This document shows positions 49,139-57,788 of a stretch of DNA of 64,000 bases, in pieces (positions within the stretch are counted from its first letter, which is position 1; each line of letters begins with the position of its first letter). Source of the DNA: JBBQZP01 sp038207585 (GTDB taxonomy: Bacteria > Pseudomonadota > Alphaproteobacteria > Rhodobacterales > Rhodobacteraceae); contig JBBQZP010000004.1 of the NCBI GenBank assembly GCA_038207585.1, forward strand, positions 1-64,000, in the 5' to 3' direction. The translations under genes and the position numbers were made by a program. The notes beneath the pieces are model-generated. The model was not told the origin of the DNA and ran no database searches. It saw only the letters and a list, made by a program, of their open reading frames with translations.

Positions 49139-49963
49139 TCACCCACACCCCCCAATCACCCCCCGCGCTGCCTCCCTTACCCCCACCATCACCTTCCGCA
49201 TGATCTCGATCCGGTCAAACCGGCCCGGACCCTCCGCCAGAACCGTCCGCAAAGACGCGCCGAACGCCTGCCGCAACTCCGTTCCGATGTTGAATTTGCA
49301 CACTGCCGTTTCCCGTGCGAGTGCAAGCCTGTCCGGCGCGGAAATGCCGGAACCGCCGTGGATCACCAGCGGCAGGCCGGGGCAGGCGGCCTCAATCGCG
49401 GCAAGGCGGGGGCGGTCAAGGGCGGCGCTGCCTGATTGCATCAGATGCACGTTGCCGACCGATACCGCCAGCGCGTCCACCCCCGTGTCGCGCCAGAACT
49501 CCGCCGCCTGCAACGGATCAGTGCCCGATGACGCCGCCCCGGACGAATAGCCGACAAAGCCCAGTTCCGCCTCGACCGACACGCCCGCGGCTTGGGCCAT
49601 CTGCACCACCGCTGCCGTTTGCGCGATATTCTCGGCCAAGGGCAGGCGCGAGCCGTCGTACATCACCGAGGTAAACCCCAGATCAACCGCCGCGCGACAT
49701 TCCTCGACCGAGCCGTGATCCAGATGCGCCACCACCGGCACCGAAGCCCCCTCGGCCAAAGTGCGGAACATCACGGCCCAGACGGGCAGGGGCATCGACG
49801 CCCGCGCGCCGGGGCCGACCTGCAGGATCAGGGGTGCCTGCAAATCCTGCGCCGCATCGACAAAGGCGCGTGCATCCTCCCACCCCAGCACCACCAGCCC
49901 CGCCACGGCGCGATGATTGGCAAGGGCAGGCCCCAGCACATCAGACAGCGTGACAAGCGTCAT
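49139..49963 (-). CDS. Class II aldolase of inositol cluster (IolJ-like)
   Basis: A 274-residue zinc aldolase of the class II fructose-bisphosphate type. It has VVAHLDHGSVEECRAAVDLGFTSVMYDGS (metal His and catalytic Asp), VEAELGFVGY, a GNVH segment, IHGGSGIS, and CKFNIGTELR. It follows iolB with a 4-base overlap. By context it would split 6-phospho-5-dehydro-2-deoxygluconate into dihydroxyacetone phosphate and malonate semialdehyde, the IolJ reaction. Other ketose-bisphosphate substrates are possible. Confidence 0.82.
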   Translation of the reverse strand: MTLVTLSDVLGPALANHRAVAGLVVLGWEDARAFVDAAQDLQAPLILQVGPGARASMPLPVWAVMFRTLAEGASVPVVAHLDHGSVEECRAAVDLGFTSVMYDGSRLPLAENIAQTAAVVQMAQAAGVSVEAELGFVGYSSGAASSGTDPLQAAEFWRDTGVDALAVSVGNVHLMQSGSAALDRPRLAAIEAACPGLPLVIHGGSGISAPDRLALARETAVCKFNIGTELRQAFGASLRTVLAEGPGRFDRIEIMRKVMVGVREAARGVIGGCG

Positions 49964-50802
49964 TTGAACTTCGCGATCATGTCCTTGATGCCGGGGATCG
50001 TCTCGATCTGATCGGCGTGGCTGGGCTGGAAATACTGCACCAAGGATCGTTGGGAAAGGCCGCCCAGGATCGTGAAATAATACATCTCATACCCCGGCAA
50101 CACCGCGCAGGGGTGATAGCCCTTGTCGATGCACACGGTCGAGCCGTCAACGATGTGATAAGCGTCGCCCGCAAGCCCCTCCTCGCGCTGCAGCATCTGC
50201 AGGCCAGACCCGTGGGGTGGGTTGAAGCGGAAGTTGTAACATTCGTCGTGGCGCGTTTCCAACGGCAGGCGGTCGGTATCATGCTTGTGGCTGGGAAAGC
50301 CGGACCACCCGCCCGCGCCGACAGTATACAGTTCCGACACCAGCAGACGCCCGACCCGGTCGTGATACTTGGTGCCAAGGATGTGCTTGATCTTGCGGTG
50401 GGTTTTGGTGTCGTCCGACCCGTATTGCACGGGGTCGATGTCGGCGGAGCGGATGGCAAATGGCGTCAGCGCAGTGTCAAACCGCGCACCGGCAACGAAG
50501 ATTTCCGCGCTATCGGACTGGCAGGTTATGCGGAAGGCGGCATCCACGGGAATATAAACGCCCTCGGGTTCGCCGTCCCAGACATTGACGGTGCGCCTGC
50601 CGATGTCGAAGAAGGTTTCGCCCGCAACCTGCACATCGACGGTGCCGGTGGCAGGCACGATGCAGGCCTCATACCCCGGAATGCGGTCGTCAAACACCTC
50701 GCCCCGCCGCAGTTTGACGATGTTGAAATAGACCAGCGGCACCAGCGGGTGATCGGTGCCGACAATGGCGTGGTTCTGGTTGTCAAAGGGCGCGATGTGC
50801 AT
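49960..50802 (-). CDS. iolB: 5-Deoxy-glucuronate isomerase IolB
   Basis: This 280-residue cupin-type isomerase converts 5-deoxyglucuronate to 5-dehydro-2-deoxygluconate. The IolB pattern includes GGWSGFPSHKHDTDRLP, with metal-binding His residues, ECYNFRFNPPHGSGLQMLQRE, and GYHPCAVLPGYEMYYFTILGG. ATG 50802 (MHIAPFDNQNH) is the normal start. It lies 4 bases after iolC and overlaps the aldolase. Confidence 0.94.
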   Translation of the reverse strand: MHIAPFDNQNHAIVGTDHPLVPLVYFNIVKLRRGEVFDDRIPGYEACIVPATGTVDVQVAGETFFDIGRRTVNVWDGEPEGVYIPVDAAFRITCQSDSAEIFVAGARFDTALTPFAIRSADIDPVQYGSDDTKTHRKIKHILGTKYHDRVGRLLVSELYTVGAGGWSGFPSHKHDTDRLPLETRHDECYNFRFNPPHGSGLQMLQREEGLAGDAYHIVDGSTVCIDKGYHPCAVLPGYEMYYFTILGGLSQRSLVQYFQPSHADQIETIPGIKDMIAKFK

Positions 50803-50806
50803 GGGA

Positions 50807-51778
50807 TCAGCTTTCGGTGGGGGAATGGGTGGCAAGAAAGGCGTCAAGTGCTGCGGTATCGGGCGAGGCCGGGGCGCAGCCGATGCCTGAGACGATGATC
50901 GCCGCCGTGGCAGCACCCCGGCGCACGGCCTCGGGCAAGGGGTGGCCGTGCGCCAACCCTGCCATCAGGCCACCCATGAACCCGTCACCCGCGCCCATCG
51001 GCTTTTTCGCCTGCACGGGATAAATGCCGGTGCGGAATTCACGGTCAGGGGTGATGGTCAGGCAGCCCTCAGCGCCCATTTTATAGACGCAAAAGGCAGG
51101 GCTGGCGCGCCCAAGTTCGCGCGCAAATTCCAGCCCCGTATCGCCCGCCATCAGCGCGAATTCCTCATCATTGCCGATCACGATATCGCTGGCATGAGCG
51201 GCATCGGTGCAGACCGCCCGCGCCTCAGCCGACGAACGCCAGGAGTAGGCACGCCAGTCGATATCCAGGACCACCACCGCGCCTGCCGCCCGCGCCCGTG
51301 CCATCGCGGCCAGCGTGGCGCTGCGCGACGGGTCAACGGCCAGTGCGGTGCCGGTCACGATCAGTGCTGCCTGATCCGCAAAATCCACACCCGCGACATC
51401 CGCCTCGGTCAGCGCGAAATCAGCGGCGTTGTTGCGGTAAAGCACGGTCTGCGCATCTGCGGGCCGGGTTTCAACCACGGCGAGTGATGTGCGCGCACCG
51501 CCCTGAACTTCGCGCACAAACCGGTCAGACACGCCATAGCGCGCCAGTTCGGCCCGGCAAAACCGGCCCACCGCATCGCCTGACACGCAGGTCAGCATGG
51601 CAACCTCTGCCCCTTGCCGCGCCAAAGCCGCCGCGATGTTGCCCGCCGATCCGCCCAAAGCGGTGACAAAGCCGGTGGCGGCTTCAATCCGCATCCCCGG
51701 CGGGTCGGCGTAAAGGTCCATGCTGACGCGCCCCAGCACGGTAAAGCGGTTCACGGCCATCCGGTCTTGCCAGCGCAT
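50807..51778 (-). CDS. iolC: 5-Dehydro-2-deoxygluconokinase IolC
   Basis: PfkB-family sugar kinase of up to 323 residues. FTVLGRVSMDLYAD at the start, GGSAGNIAAALARQG (substrate region) and KKPMGAGDGFMGGLMAGL (catalytic Asp in GAGDGF) fit IolC. It phosphorylates the iolB product. ATG 51778 follows a GGGGGCAGG site; ATG 51760 is a weaker alternative. First gene of the minus-strand arm, facing a palindromic operator. Confidence 0.92.
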   Translation of the reverse strand: MRWQDRMAVNRFTVLGRVSMDLYADPPGMRIEAATGFVTALGGSAGNIAAALARQGAEVAMLTCVSGDAVGRFCRAELARYGVSDRFVREVQGGARTSLAVVETRPADAQTVLYRNNAADFALTEADVAGVDFADQAALIVTGTALAVDPSRSATLAAMARARAAGAVVVLDIDWRAYSWRSSAEARAVCTDAAHASDIVIGNDEEFALMAGDTGLEFARELGRASPAFCVYKMGAEGCLTITPDREFRTGIYPVQAKKPMGAGDGFMGGLMAGLAHGHPLPEAVRRGAATAAIIVSGIGCAPASPDTAALDAFLATHSPTES

Positions 51779-51834
51779 CCTGCCCCCATCGTGCCGATTG
51801 CGATTGACCGGCGGTGCCTGTCAGGGTAGCGATT

Positions 51835-51850
51835 TTGCAACCGGTTTCAA
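51835..51850. promoter_or_regulatory. LacI-type operator in divergent iol promoter
   Basis: TTGCAACCGGTTTCAA is a near-perfect palindrome centred on ACCGGT, as LacI-family proteins bind. It lies between iolC and the divergent dehydrogenase gene. The related TTGCAACAGGTTGCAA lies just upstream of the LacI-type gene at 56036, which ties regulator and site together. Confidence 0.75.
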
Positions 51851-51870
51851 TCCCTGTCAGGAGGTCCCCT

Positions 51871-52986
51871 TTGCGCAGCATCGGCATCGGCATCATCGGC
51901 GGCGGATATATGGGCAAGGCGCATTCGGTGGCGATGGCGGCGGTGGGGGCGGTATTCGAAACGCCCCTGCGCCCCCGGTTGGAAATGATCTGCGCCACCT
52001 CTGACGCCTCGGCGGAACGGTATCGTGCGGCATACGGGTTTGCGCGGGCGACGGGCGACTGGCGGGTGCTGGTAGCAGACCCCAAGGTGGACGCGGTGGT
52101 GATTGCCTCGCCCCAATCCTTGCACCGCGAGATTGCGCTGGCAGCCTTTGCCGCCGGAAAGCCCGTGTTCTGCGAAAAACCCTTGGGCGAGACGCTGGAG
52201 GACAGTCGCGCGATGGTGGCCGCTGCTGATGCGTCGGGTCTGCCCAACATGGTCGGCTTCAACTACATCCGCACGCCAGCCTCACAATTCGCGCGCGCAC
52301 TTGTGGCGCGGGGCGAGATCGGTGCTGTCACATGGTTTCGCGGTGAGCATACCGAGGATTTTCTGGCCGACCCGAGCCTTCCCGCGACATGGCGCACGAC
52401 GGGCCGCGCGAATGGCACGATGGGCGATCTGGCGCCGCATATGATCAACGCGGCACTGGCTCTGATCGGGCCGATTGCGTCGCTGATCGCCGATGTGGAA
52501 ACCGTGCACGCCACCCGCCCCGGCCCACATGGCCCCGAGGCGGTGACGAACGACGATCAGGCGCAGATGATGTGCCGCTTTGCGGGTGGTGCTAGCGGGC
52601 ATTTGATGTTCAGCCGCGTGGCGACTGGCCGCAAGATGGGTTATGCCTATGAAATCACCGGCACAAAAGGGGCGATCCGCTTTGATCAGGAGGATCAGAA
52701 TGCGATTTGGCTTTACCGAGCCGATGATGCGCCGGCCGAGCGTGGCTTTCGTCGCATCTTGACCGGGCCCGAACATCCCGATTATCTGCCGTTCTGTCAG
52801 GGGCCGGGCCACGGCACCGGCTATCAGGATCAGATCATCATTGAGGCCCGCGACTTTCTGCACGCCATCCACTCCGGCACGCCGGTCTGGCCCACCTTCC
52901 GCGATGGGATGGAGGTCAATCGCGTGATTGCCGCCGCCCATGCCTCGCACGCGGCCCGGTCTTGGGTCGATATTGCCAGCTTTTGA
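51871..52986 (+). CDS. Gfo/Idh/MocA-family inositol dehydrogenase-like protein
   Basis: NAD-dependent sugar/polyol dehydrogenase of 371 residues. The Rossmann start is SIGIGIIGGGYMGKAHS, followed by VFCEKPLGETLED (catalytic Lys in EKP) and GDLAPHMINAAL. TTG 51871 is chosen over upstream frames because AGGAGG (51859-51864) stands at the right distance. First gene of the plus-strand iol arm. It may oxidise myo- or scyllo-inositol or an inosose. Confidence 0.88.
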   Translation: MRSIGIGIIGGGYMGKAHSVAMAAVGAVFETPLRPRLEMICATSDASAERYRAAYGFARATGDWRVLVADPKVDAVVIASPQSLHREIALAAFAAGKPVFCEKPLGETLEDSRAMVAAADASGLPNMVGFNYIRTPASQFARALVARGEIGAVTWFRGEHTEDFLADPSLPATWRTTGRANGTMGDLAPHMINAALALIGPIASLIADVETVHATRPGPHGPEAVTNDDQAQMMCRFAGGASGHLMFSRVATGRKMGYAYEITGTKGAIRFDQEDQNAIWLYRADDAPAERGFRRILTGPEHPDYLPFCQGPGHGTGYQDQIIIEARDFLHAIHSGTPVWPTFRDGMEVNRVIAAAHASHAARSWVDIASF

Positions 52987-53001
52987 ACCCTTGGAGAGAT
53001 C

Positions 53002-53889
53002 ATGACCATCCAGATCGGCAACGCCCCCTGTTCGTGGGGCGTGGAATTCGCAGATGACCCCCGCAACCCGGCCTGGCGCCGCGTGCTCAGCGATTGTGCG
53101 GCGGCGGGTTACAAGGGCATTGAACTGGGGCCGGTCGGCTTCATGCCCGAAGACCCGGCGATTTTGGCGGATGCGCTGGCCGAAAACGGGCTGACCCTGA
53201 TTGGCGGCGTGGTGTTTCGCGCCTTTCACGACCCCGCTGCCTGGGATGATGTCTGGGATGGGTCGATTCGCACCTGCAAGGCGCTGGTGGCACACGGGGC
53301 CAAGCATCTGGTGCTGATCGATTCGATCTCGCCCCGCCGCGCGCCGACCGCTGGCCGGGCTGCGGAAGCCGAGCAGATGGACCGCGCGGAATGGATCGCC
53401 TTTGTCGACCGTATCCGCCGCGCAGCGCAGCTTGGCGTCGATCACGGGCTGACCGTCGGCATCCACGCCCATGCCGCAGGCTTCATCGACTTTGAGCCAG
53501 AGTTGGAGCGTTTGTTGAACGATGTCGATGAAAGCGTGCTGAAAATCTGTTTCGACACCGGCCATCATTCCTATGCGGGCTTTGATCCCGTGGCCTTCAT
53601 GAAACGCCACATTGACCGCATTTCCTATATGCATTTCAAGGATATAAACCCCGTTGTCAAAGCCCGTGCCATCGCCAACCGCACCGGGTTCTATGACGCC
53701 TGCGGCGAGGGGATTTTCTGCAATCTGGGGCAGGGCGATGTCGATTTCCCCGCCGTGCGTCAGCTTTTGCTGGATGCAAAGTTTGACGGCTGGTGCACGG
53801 TCGAACAGGATTGCGACCCCACCGGCCCCGGCTCGCCCGTCGATGATGCGCGCGCGAACCGCGACTATCTTGCGTCCATCGGGTTTTAG
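53002..53889 (+). CDS. iolE: Inosose dehydratase-like TIM-barrel protein IolE
   Basis: The 295-residue TIM-barrel protein begins MTIQIGNAPCSWGVEFADDPRNPAWRRVL, a typical IolE/inosose isomerase start. It has GIHAHAAGFIDFEPELERLL, CFDTGHHSYAGFDPVAFMKRH and SYMHFKDINP, supplying metal ligands. It dehydrates scyllo-inosose or isomerises inososes. It sits 15 bases after the first dehydrogenase and 6 before the second. Confidence 0.9.
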   Translation: MTIQIGNAPCSWGVEFADDPRNPAWRRVLSDCAAAGYKGIELGPVGFMPEDPAILADALAENGLTLIGGVVFRAFHDPAAWDDVWDGSIRTCKALVAHGAKHLVLIDSISPRRAPTAGRAAEAEQMDRAEWIAFVDRIRRAAQLGVDHGLTVGIHAHAAGFIDFEPELERLLNDVDESVLKICFDTGHHSYAGFDPVAFMKRHIDRISYMHFKDINPVVKARAIANRTGFYDACGEGIFCNLGQGDVDFPAVRQLLLDAKFDGWCTVEQDCDPTGPGSPVDDARANRDYLASIGF

Positions 53890-53895
53890 GGGGGC

Positions 53896-55056
53896 ATGAT
53901 GGCAAAGCTGAACTGGGGCATGGTGGGTGGCGGTGACGGCAGCCAGATCGGCCCCGCCCACCGGATCGCGGCAGGGCTGGACGGGCTGTTTGATATGGTC
54001 GCGGGCGCATTGGACCATGACGCGGTTGCGGGCCGCGCTTTCGGTCAGCGCCTTGGCATGGCACCCGACCGCGCCTATGGCGACTGGCGTGAAATGCTGG
54101 CGGGCGAGACGGCGCGGCCTGACCGGGTTGATCTGGTGACGGTGGCCACGCCGAATTCCACGCATTACGAGATATCAAAGGCGTTTTTGCAGGCCGGGAT
54201 CAACGTGCTGTGCGAAAAGCCGATGACCGTGACGGTGGACGAGGCCGAAGATCTGGTCCGCACCGCGCGTGCGTCAGGTGCGATCTGTGCGGTGAATTAC
54301 GGCTATTCCGGCTATGCGCTGGTGCGGCACATGCGCGCGATGGTGGCGCGGGGGGATATCGGCAAGGTCCGGCTGGTGGTCGCGGAATTCGCACATGGTC
54401 ACCACGCCAACGCCGCCGACATGGATAATCCGCGCGTGCGCTGGCGCTATGACCCGGCGCAGGCGGGGGTTTCGGCACAGTTTGCCGATTGCGGCATCCA
54501 CGCGCTGCACATGGCAAGTTTCGTGACCGGGCAAGAGGTTGCAAAGCTTTCCTCTGACTTTGCCTCAACCTTGGCCGGGCGGGTTCTGGAAGATGACGCG
54601 ATGGTCAACTTCCGGATGGACGGCGGCACGGTCGGGCGGCTTTGGACATCATCCGTCGCCATCGGTCGGCAGCACGGGCTGACCTTGCAGGTCTTTGGTG
54701 AAACCGGCGGTCTGCGCTGGGCGCAGGAACACCCCAATCAGCTTTTCTACATGCCACTGGGCGGCCGCCTGCAAACCATTGAACGCGGCGAGGGGAACCT
54801 GTCGCCCGAGGCCGACCGGGCCAGCCGCGTGACCGTGGGCCATGCCGAGGGGATGCCGCTGGCCTTTGGCAACATCTACCGCGATCTGGGTGAAACGATT
54901 GCCGCACGCAAGGCGGGCCGCGCGCCCGATCCCGCAGCGCAGCTTTACCCGACTGTAGAAGACGGGTTGCGGTCCATCGCCGCAATTCATGCGGCGGTTG
55001 CTTCGGCGAAGGGCGAGGGCGTCTGGGTCGACGCCCGCCCGCCGATGTTCCGCTAA
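53896..55056 (+). CDS. Second Gfo/Idh/MocA-family dehydrogenase of iol cluster
   Basis: A 386-residue oxidoreductase: LNWGMVGGGDGSQIGPAHRIAAGL (dinucleotide-binding start), VLCEKPMTVTVDEAEDL (catalytic Lys), and QFADCGIHALHMASFVTG. ATG 53896 or 53899 follows GGGGGG. Last gene of the plus-strand arm. It probably handles a different inositol stereoisomer or O-methyl inositol than the first. Its end overlaps the converging regulator by 4 bases. Confidence 0.88.
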   Translation: MMAKLNWGMVGGGDGSQIGPAHRIAAGLDGLFDMVAGALDHDAVAGRAFGQRLGMAPDRAYGDWREMLAGETARPDRVDLVTVATPNSTHYEISKAFLQAGINVLCEKPMTVTVDEAEDLVRTARASGAICAVNYGYSGYALVRHMRAMVARGDIGKVRLVVAEFAHGHHANAADMDNPRVRWRYDPAQAGVSAQFADCGIHALHMASFVTGQEVAKLSSDFASTLAGRVLEDDAMVNFRMDGGTVGRLWTSSVAIGRQHGLTLQVFGETGGLRWAQEHPNQLFYMPLGGRLQTIERGEGNLSPEADRASRVTVGHAEGMPLAFGNIYRDLGETIAARKAGRAPDPAAQLYPTVEDGLRSIAAIHAAVASAKGEGVWVDARPPMFR

Positions 55057-56036
55057 AGCGCGGGGCGCAAGGTTCCGCGTTCCACCACATGGCTGGGGAA
55101 AACGCGCATCTCCGGCAGCCGGTCCGGCGCGTCGATCACGGCCTGCACAAGGTCGATGCAGGCGGCGATCATTTCCGCGAACGGCTGATGGATCGTGGTC
55201 AGGTCGATGCCTGCCCAGCCCGCCATCTCCATATCGTTCAGGCCGATCACGCCTACGTCGCGCGGCACGCAAAGCCCGGCATCCCGCAGCGCCGACAAGG
55301 CCCCGATCGACAGCACATCATCGGCGCAGAAATAGGCCTCGGCCCGGTTGCCGGCCAGAAGTCGGGTCATTTCCCTGCGCCCCGCCTCGAACGTATAAGC
55401 CCTGGCAAAGCTGACCGTGACATCGCCCGCTTCGGCCGCAAACCCGGCCAGACGGTCCTGCGTGGTCGATGCACCCTCTGGCCCGCCGATGAACCCCAAT
55501 CGCCGATAGCCGCGCAGCAACAGCGTGCGCGCGGCCAGTCGACCCGCTGCCACATTGTCGATGCACACCACCGGCACCTCGCGCGCGGCATCGGCGCGGC
55601 CAAAGGCATGCACCACAGGCAGGCCCGCATCAGCGAACGCGCGGGCAAAACCGGGCGGCAGATGGGATGACGCGATGATCACCCCGTCCACCGAATACTG
55701 GCGCAAAAGCTGCACCGATGTCGCGGGGTCGGTTTCATCCGACAGGTTCACCAAAAGCGGGCGCAGGCCGCGATCCTGCAAACCCCGCGTGAACAGATCA
55801 AAAATCTGCAAGAACACAGGGTTGTGAAAGTTGTTTGACACAAGCCCGATCAGCCGCGTGCTGCGCGTGGTCAGGCTGCGGGCCAGCATGTTGGGGCTGT
55901 AGCCCAAGGCCTCCGCTGCCGCCTCGACCCGCGCGCGCGTGCTTGCCGAAATCGACGCGCCCGGCGTGAAACACCGCGATACGGCCGACCGCGAAACGCC
56001 CGCGCGCAGCGCCACATCCTTTAGCGTGATATTCAT
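55053..56036 (-). CDS. LacI-family repressor of the inositol cluster
   Basis: A 327-residue regulator. The N-terminal helix-turn-helix reads TLKDVALRAGVSRSAVSRCF, with the hinge helix NMLARSLTTRST. The periplasmic-binding-like effector domain follows (LIGLVSNNFHNPVFLQIFDLF to the end). The operator palindrome lies 35-50 bases before its start, and a near-identical one lies in the iolC promoter region, so it most likely represses itself and the iol genes until an inositol derivative binds. Confidence 0.92.
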   Translation of the reverse strand: MNITLKDVALRAGVSRSAVSRCFTPGASISASTRARVEAAAEALGYSPNMLARSLTTRSTRLIGLVSNNFHNPVFLQIFDLFTRGLQDRGLRPLLVNLSDETDPATSVQLLRQYSVDGVIIASSHLPPGFARAFADAGLPVVHAFGRADAAREVPVVCIDNVAAGRLAARTLLLRGYRRLGFIGGPEGASTTQDRLAGFAAEAGDVTVSFARAYTFEAGRREMTRLLAGNRAEAYFCADDVLSIGALSALRDAGLCVPRDVGVIGLNDMEMAGWAGIDLTTIHQPFAEMIAACIDLVQAVIDAPDRLPEMRVFPSHVVERGTLRPAL

Positions 56037-56070
56037 CTGTGCCCCGCCATGCCGGGCAGGGTTAGCCGAT

Positions 56071-56086
56071 TTGCAACAGGTTGCAA
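56071..56086. promoter_or_regulatory. LacI-type operator upstream of iol repressor
   Basis: TTGCAACAGGTTGCAA has perfect 7-bp arms (TTGCAAC/GTTGCAA) around two bases. It matches the site at 51835-51850 in 14 of 16 positions. Confidence 0.75.
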
Positions 56087-56093
56087 CGGTGTT

Positions 56094-56885
56094 TCAGAAG
56101 TAATGCGAGATCAGTTCAAGACTGCCCCAGAAATGCGCAGCCGTTGTGAACAGATACGCCAGCGCCGCCAGCAAGCCGCGCCGCCAGCCCATCCGGCGTT
56201 GTGCATGAAGCAGGTTTTCCGATTGCATCAGGCTCTGTGTGCCCATCAGCACAAAGATCAAAAGGAGCCACGCCTGCAGATAAAAAGCGATTGCGGCCGC
56301 CGCCGCCGACATCGCGATGGTGACAATCCGCGTGCCGCCGGGCCAGAACGTATTGCACAGGATGCGCAGGCAGTTTCCACCATCCAGCGGATAAAACGGC
56401 AGCAGGTTGAAGAAATTCAGCGCCGCATTCGAAATTGCGAAAACCCACATGAAATTCGCGGCATCGGGCCACACCTCCCACAGGAAATCCGAATAGGACA
56501 GCGCATAGGCAAGCGCCATCGGTGCCAGACAAATGCCCGGACCCATCAGCGAGATGAAAAATGCCTTGTCCTGCGATGCGGGTTGCTGGTTCGAGATTGC
56601 AACCCCGCCAAACAGCGGGATCAGCCGGAACCGCGCATCGGAATGGCCACAGATGCGAAACGCCGCGACATGGCCGAATTCATGCACCATGACCGAAAGG
56701 ATCAGCGCTGTCCCGTACATCGGCCCAAAGAAATAGACCGCCACGATCACGGCCAGCACGCCCAGCCCAAGCGATGACATGTCGAACCCGGCGAATGTCA
56801 CAAGATGCCCGCGTGCTGTCAGCCCGCCACGCAATGTGAACAGCATCGCCGCGCACATCATCAGGCCAATCGCCACTCCGGTCAT
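56094..56885 (-). CDS. Site-2 protease family membrane metalloprotease
   Basis: An integral membrane protein of 263 residues with about six hydrophobic segments. The zinc motif VMVHEFGHVAAF (His68, Glu69, His72) and the second-half FYPLDGGN motif mark the M50/site-2 protease family, with no PDZ domain. ATG 56885 (MTGVAIGLMM) is the preferred start. Target unknown; no anti-sigma factor is adjacent. Confidence 0.88.
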   Translation of the reverse strand: MTGVAIGLMMCAAMLFTLRGGLTARGHLVTFAGFDMSSLGLGVLAVIVAVYFFGPMYGTALILSVMVHEFGHVAAFRICGHSDARFRLIPLFGGVAISNQQPASQDKAFFISLMGPGICLAPMALAYALSYSDFLWEVWPDAANFMWVFAISNAALNFFNLLPFYPLDGGNCLRILCNTFWPGGTRIVTIAMSAAAAAIAFYLQAWLLLIFVLMGTQSLMQSENLLHAQRRMGWRRGLLAALAYLFTTAAHFWGSLELISHYF

Positions 56886-56987
56886 GCTTTTTGTCCCCGA
56901 CGCCAGATCAGCGACCACCACACCACGGCCACGCGGCGAAAGTCGGGCAGTTTTGCGGAAACGGAAAGATGGAGTGTGGGGCGTGTC

Positions 56988-57776
56988 TCAGAGGTTTTCG
57001 GATTGTGGCATGCCCAACACATGAAACCCGCCGTCCACCCGAATAACCTCGCCCGTGGTCGAGGCGCCGTAGTCGGAGGCAAGGTAAACGGCAGTGCCGC
57101 CGATATGTTCCAGCGTGGCGTTGCGGCGCAAAGGCGCGTTCGCCTCGGAATGGCGGAAGGTGGCGCGAGCGCCGCCGATGGCAGCACCCGCCAGCGTTTT
57201 CATCGGGCCGGGCGAGATGGCGTTGACGCGGATCGCCTGCGGACCAAGATCGTTCGCCAGATACAGGACCGAGGATTCCAGCGCCGCCTTGGCCACCCCC
57301 ATCACGTTGTAGTTCGGCGTCACCCGGTTTGAACCCTGAAACGTCAGCGTGATCAGGCTGCCGCCATTGGGCATAAGCTGGGCCGCACGGCGCGACACGT
57401 CGATGAAGGAATAGCACGAAATCGCAAGGCTGTTCTTGAAGTTATCAAGGCTGGTGTTGATGAACCGCCCCGTCAGTTCCGACTTGTCGGAAAACGCAAT
57501 CGCGTGAATCACGAAATCAAGACTGCCCCATTCCGACGCGATCCGCCCGAACGCCGAATCCATCGACGCCTGATCCATCACATCGACATCGACCATGAAG
57601 GTTGACCCGACCGACGCCGCAAGGGGTTCGACCCGTTTGCCGAACGCGTCGCCCTGATAGGAAAAGGCCAATTCCGCGCCCTCATCCGCCAAGGCTTTCG
57701 CGATGCCCCAGGCAATCGAGCGGTCGTTGGCGACGCCCATCACAAGGCCCCGCTTGCCCTTCATCAGATCGGCCAT
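56988..57776 (-). CDS. fabI: Enoyl-[acyl-carrier-protein] reductase FabI
   Basis: This 262-residue short-chain-dehydrogenase-type enzyme reduces enoyl-ACP with NAD(P)H. It shows GLVMGVANDRSIAWGIAKAL (FabI-type cofactor loop), YNVMGVAKAALESSVLYLA (catalytic Tyr and Lys) and VNAISPGPMKTLAGAAI. It follows fabB by 12 bases; fabA-fabB-fabI read as one unit for unsaturated fatty acid synthesis and elongation. Confidence 0.95.
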   Translation of the reverse strand: MADLMKGKRGLVMGVANDRSIAWGIAKALADEGAELAFSYQGDAFGKRVEPLAASVGSTFMVDVDVMDQASMDSAFGRIASEWGSLDFVIHAIAFSDKSELTGRFINTSLDNFKNSLAISCYSFIDVSRRAAQLMPNGGSLITLTFQGSNRVTPNYNVMGVAKAALESSVLYLANDLGPQAIRVNAISPGPMKTLAGAAIGGARATFRHSEANAPLRRNATLEHIGGTAVYLASDYGASTTGEVIRVDGGFHVLGMPQSENL

Positions 57777-57788
57777 CCGGCGCACCTC

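Noticed and set aside
52282..54165. 627-codon minus-strand frame
   Set aside because: Antisense shadow of the Gfo/Idh and iolE genes; no recognisable motifs.
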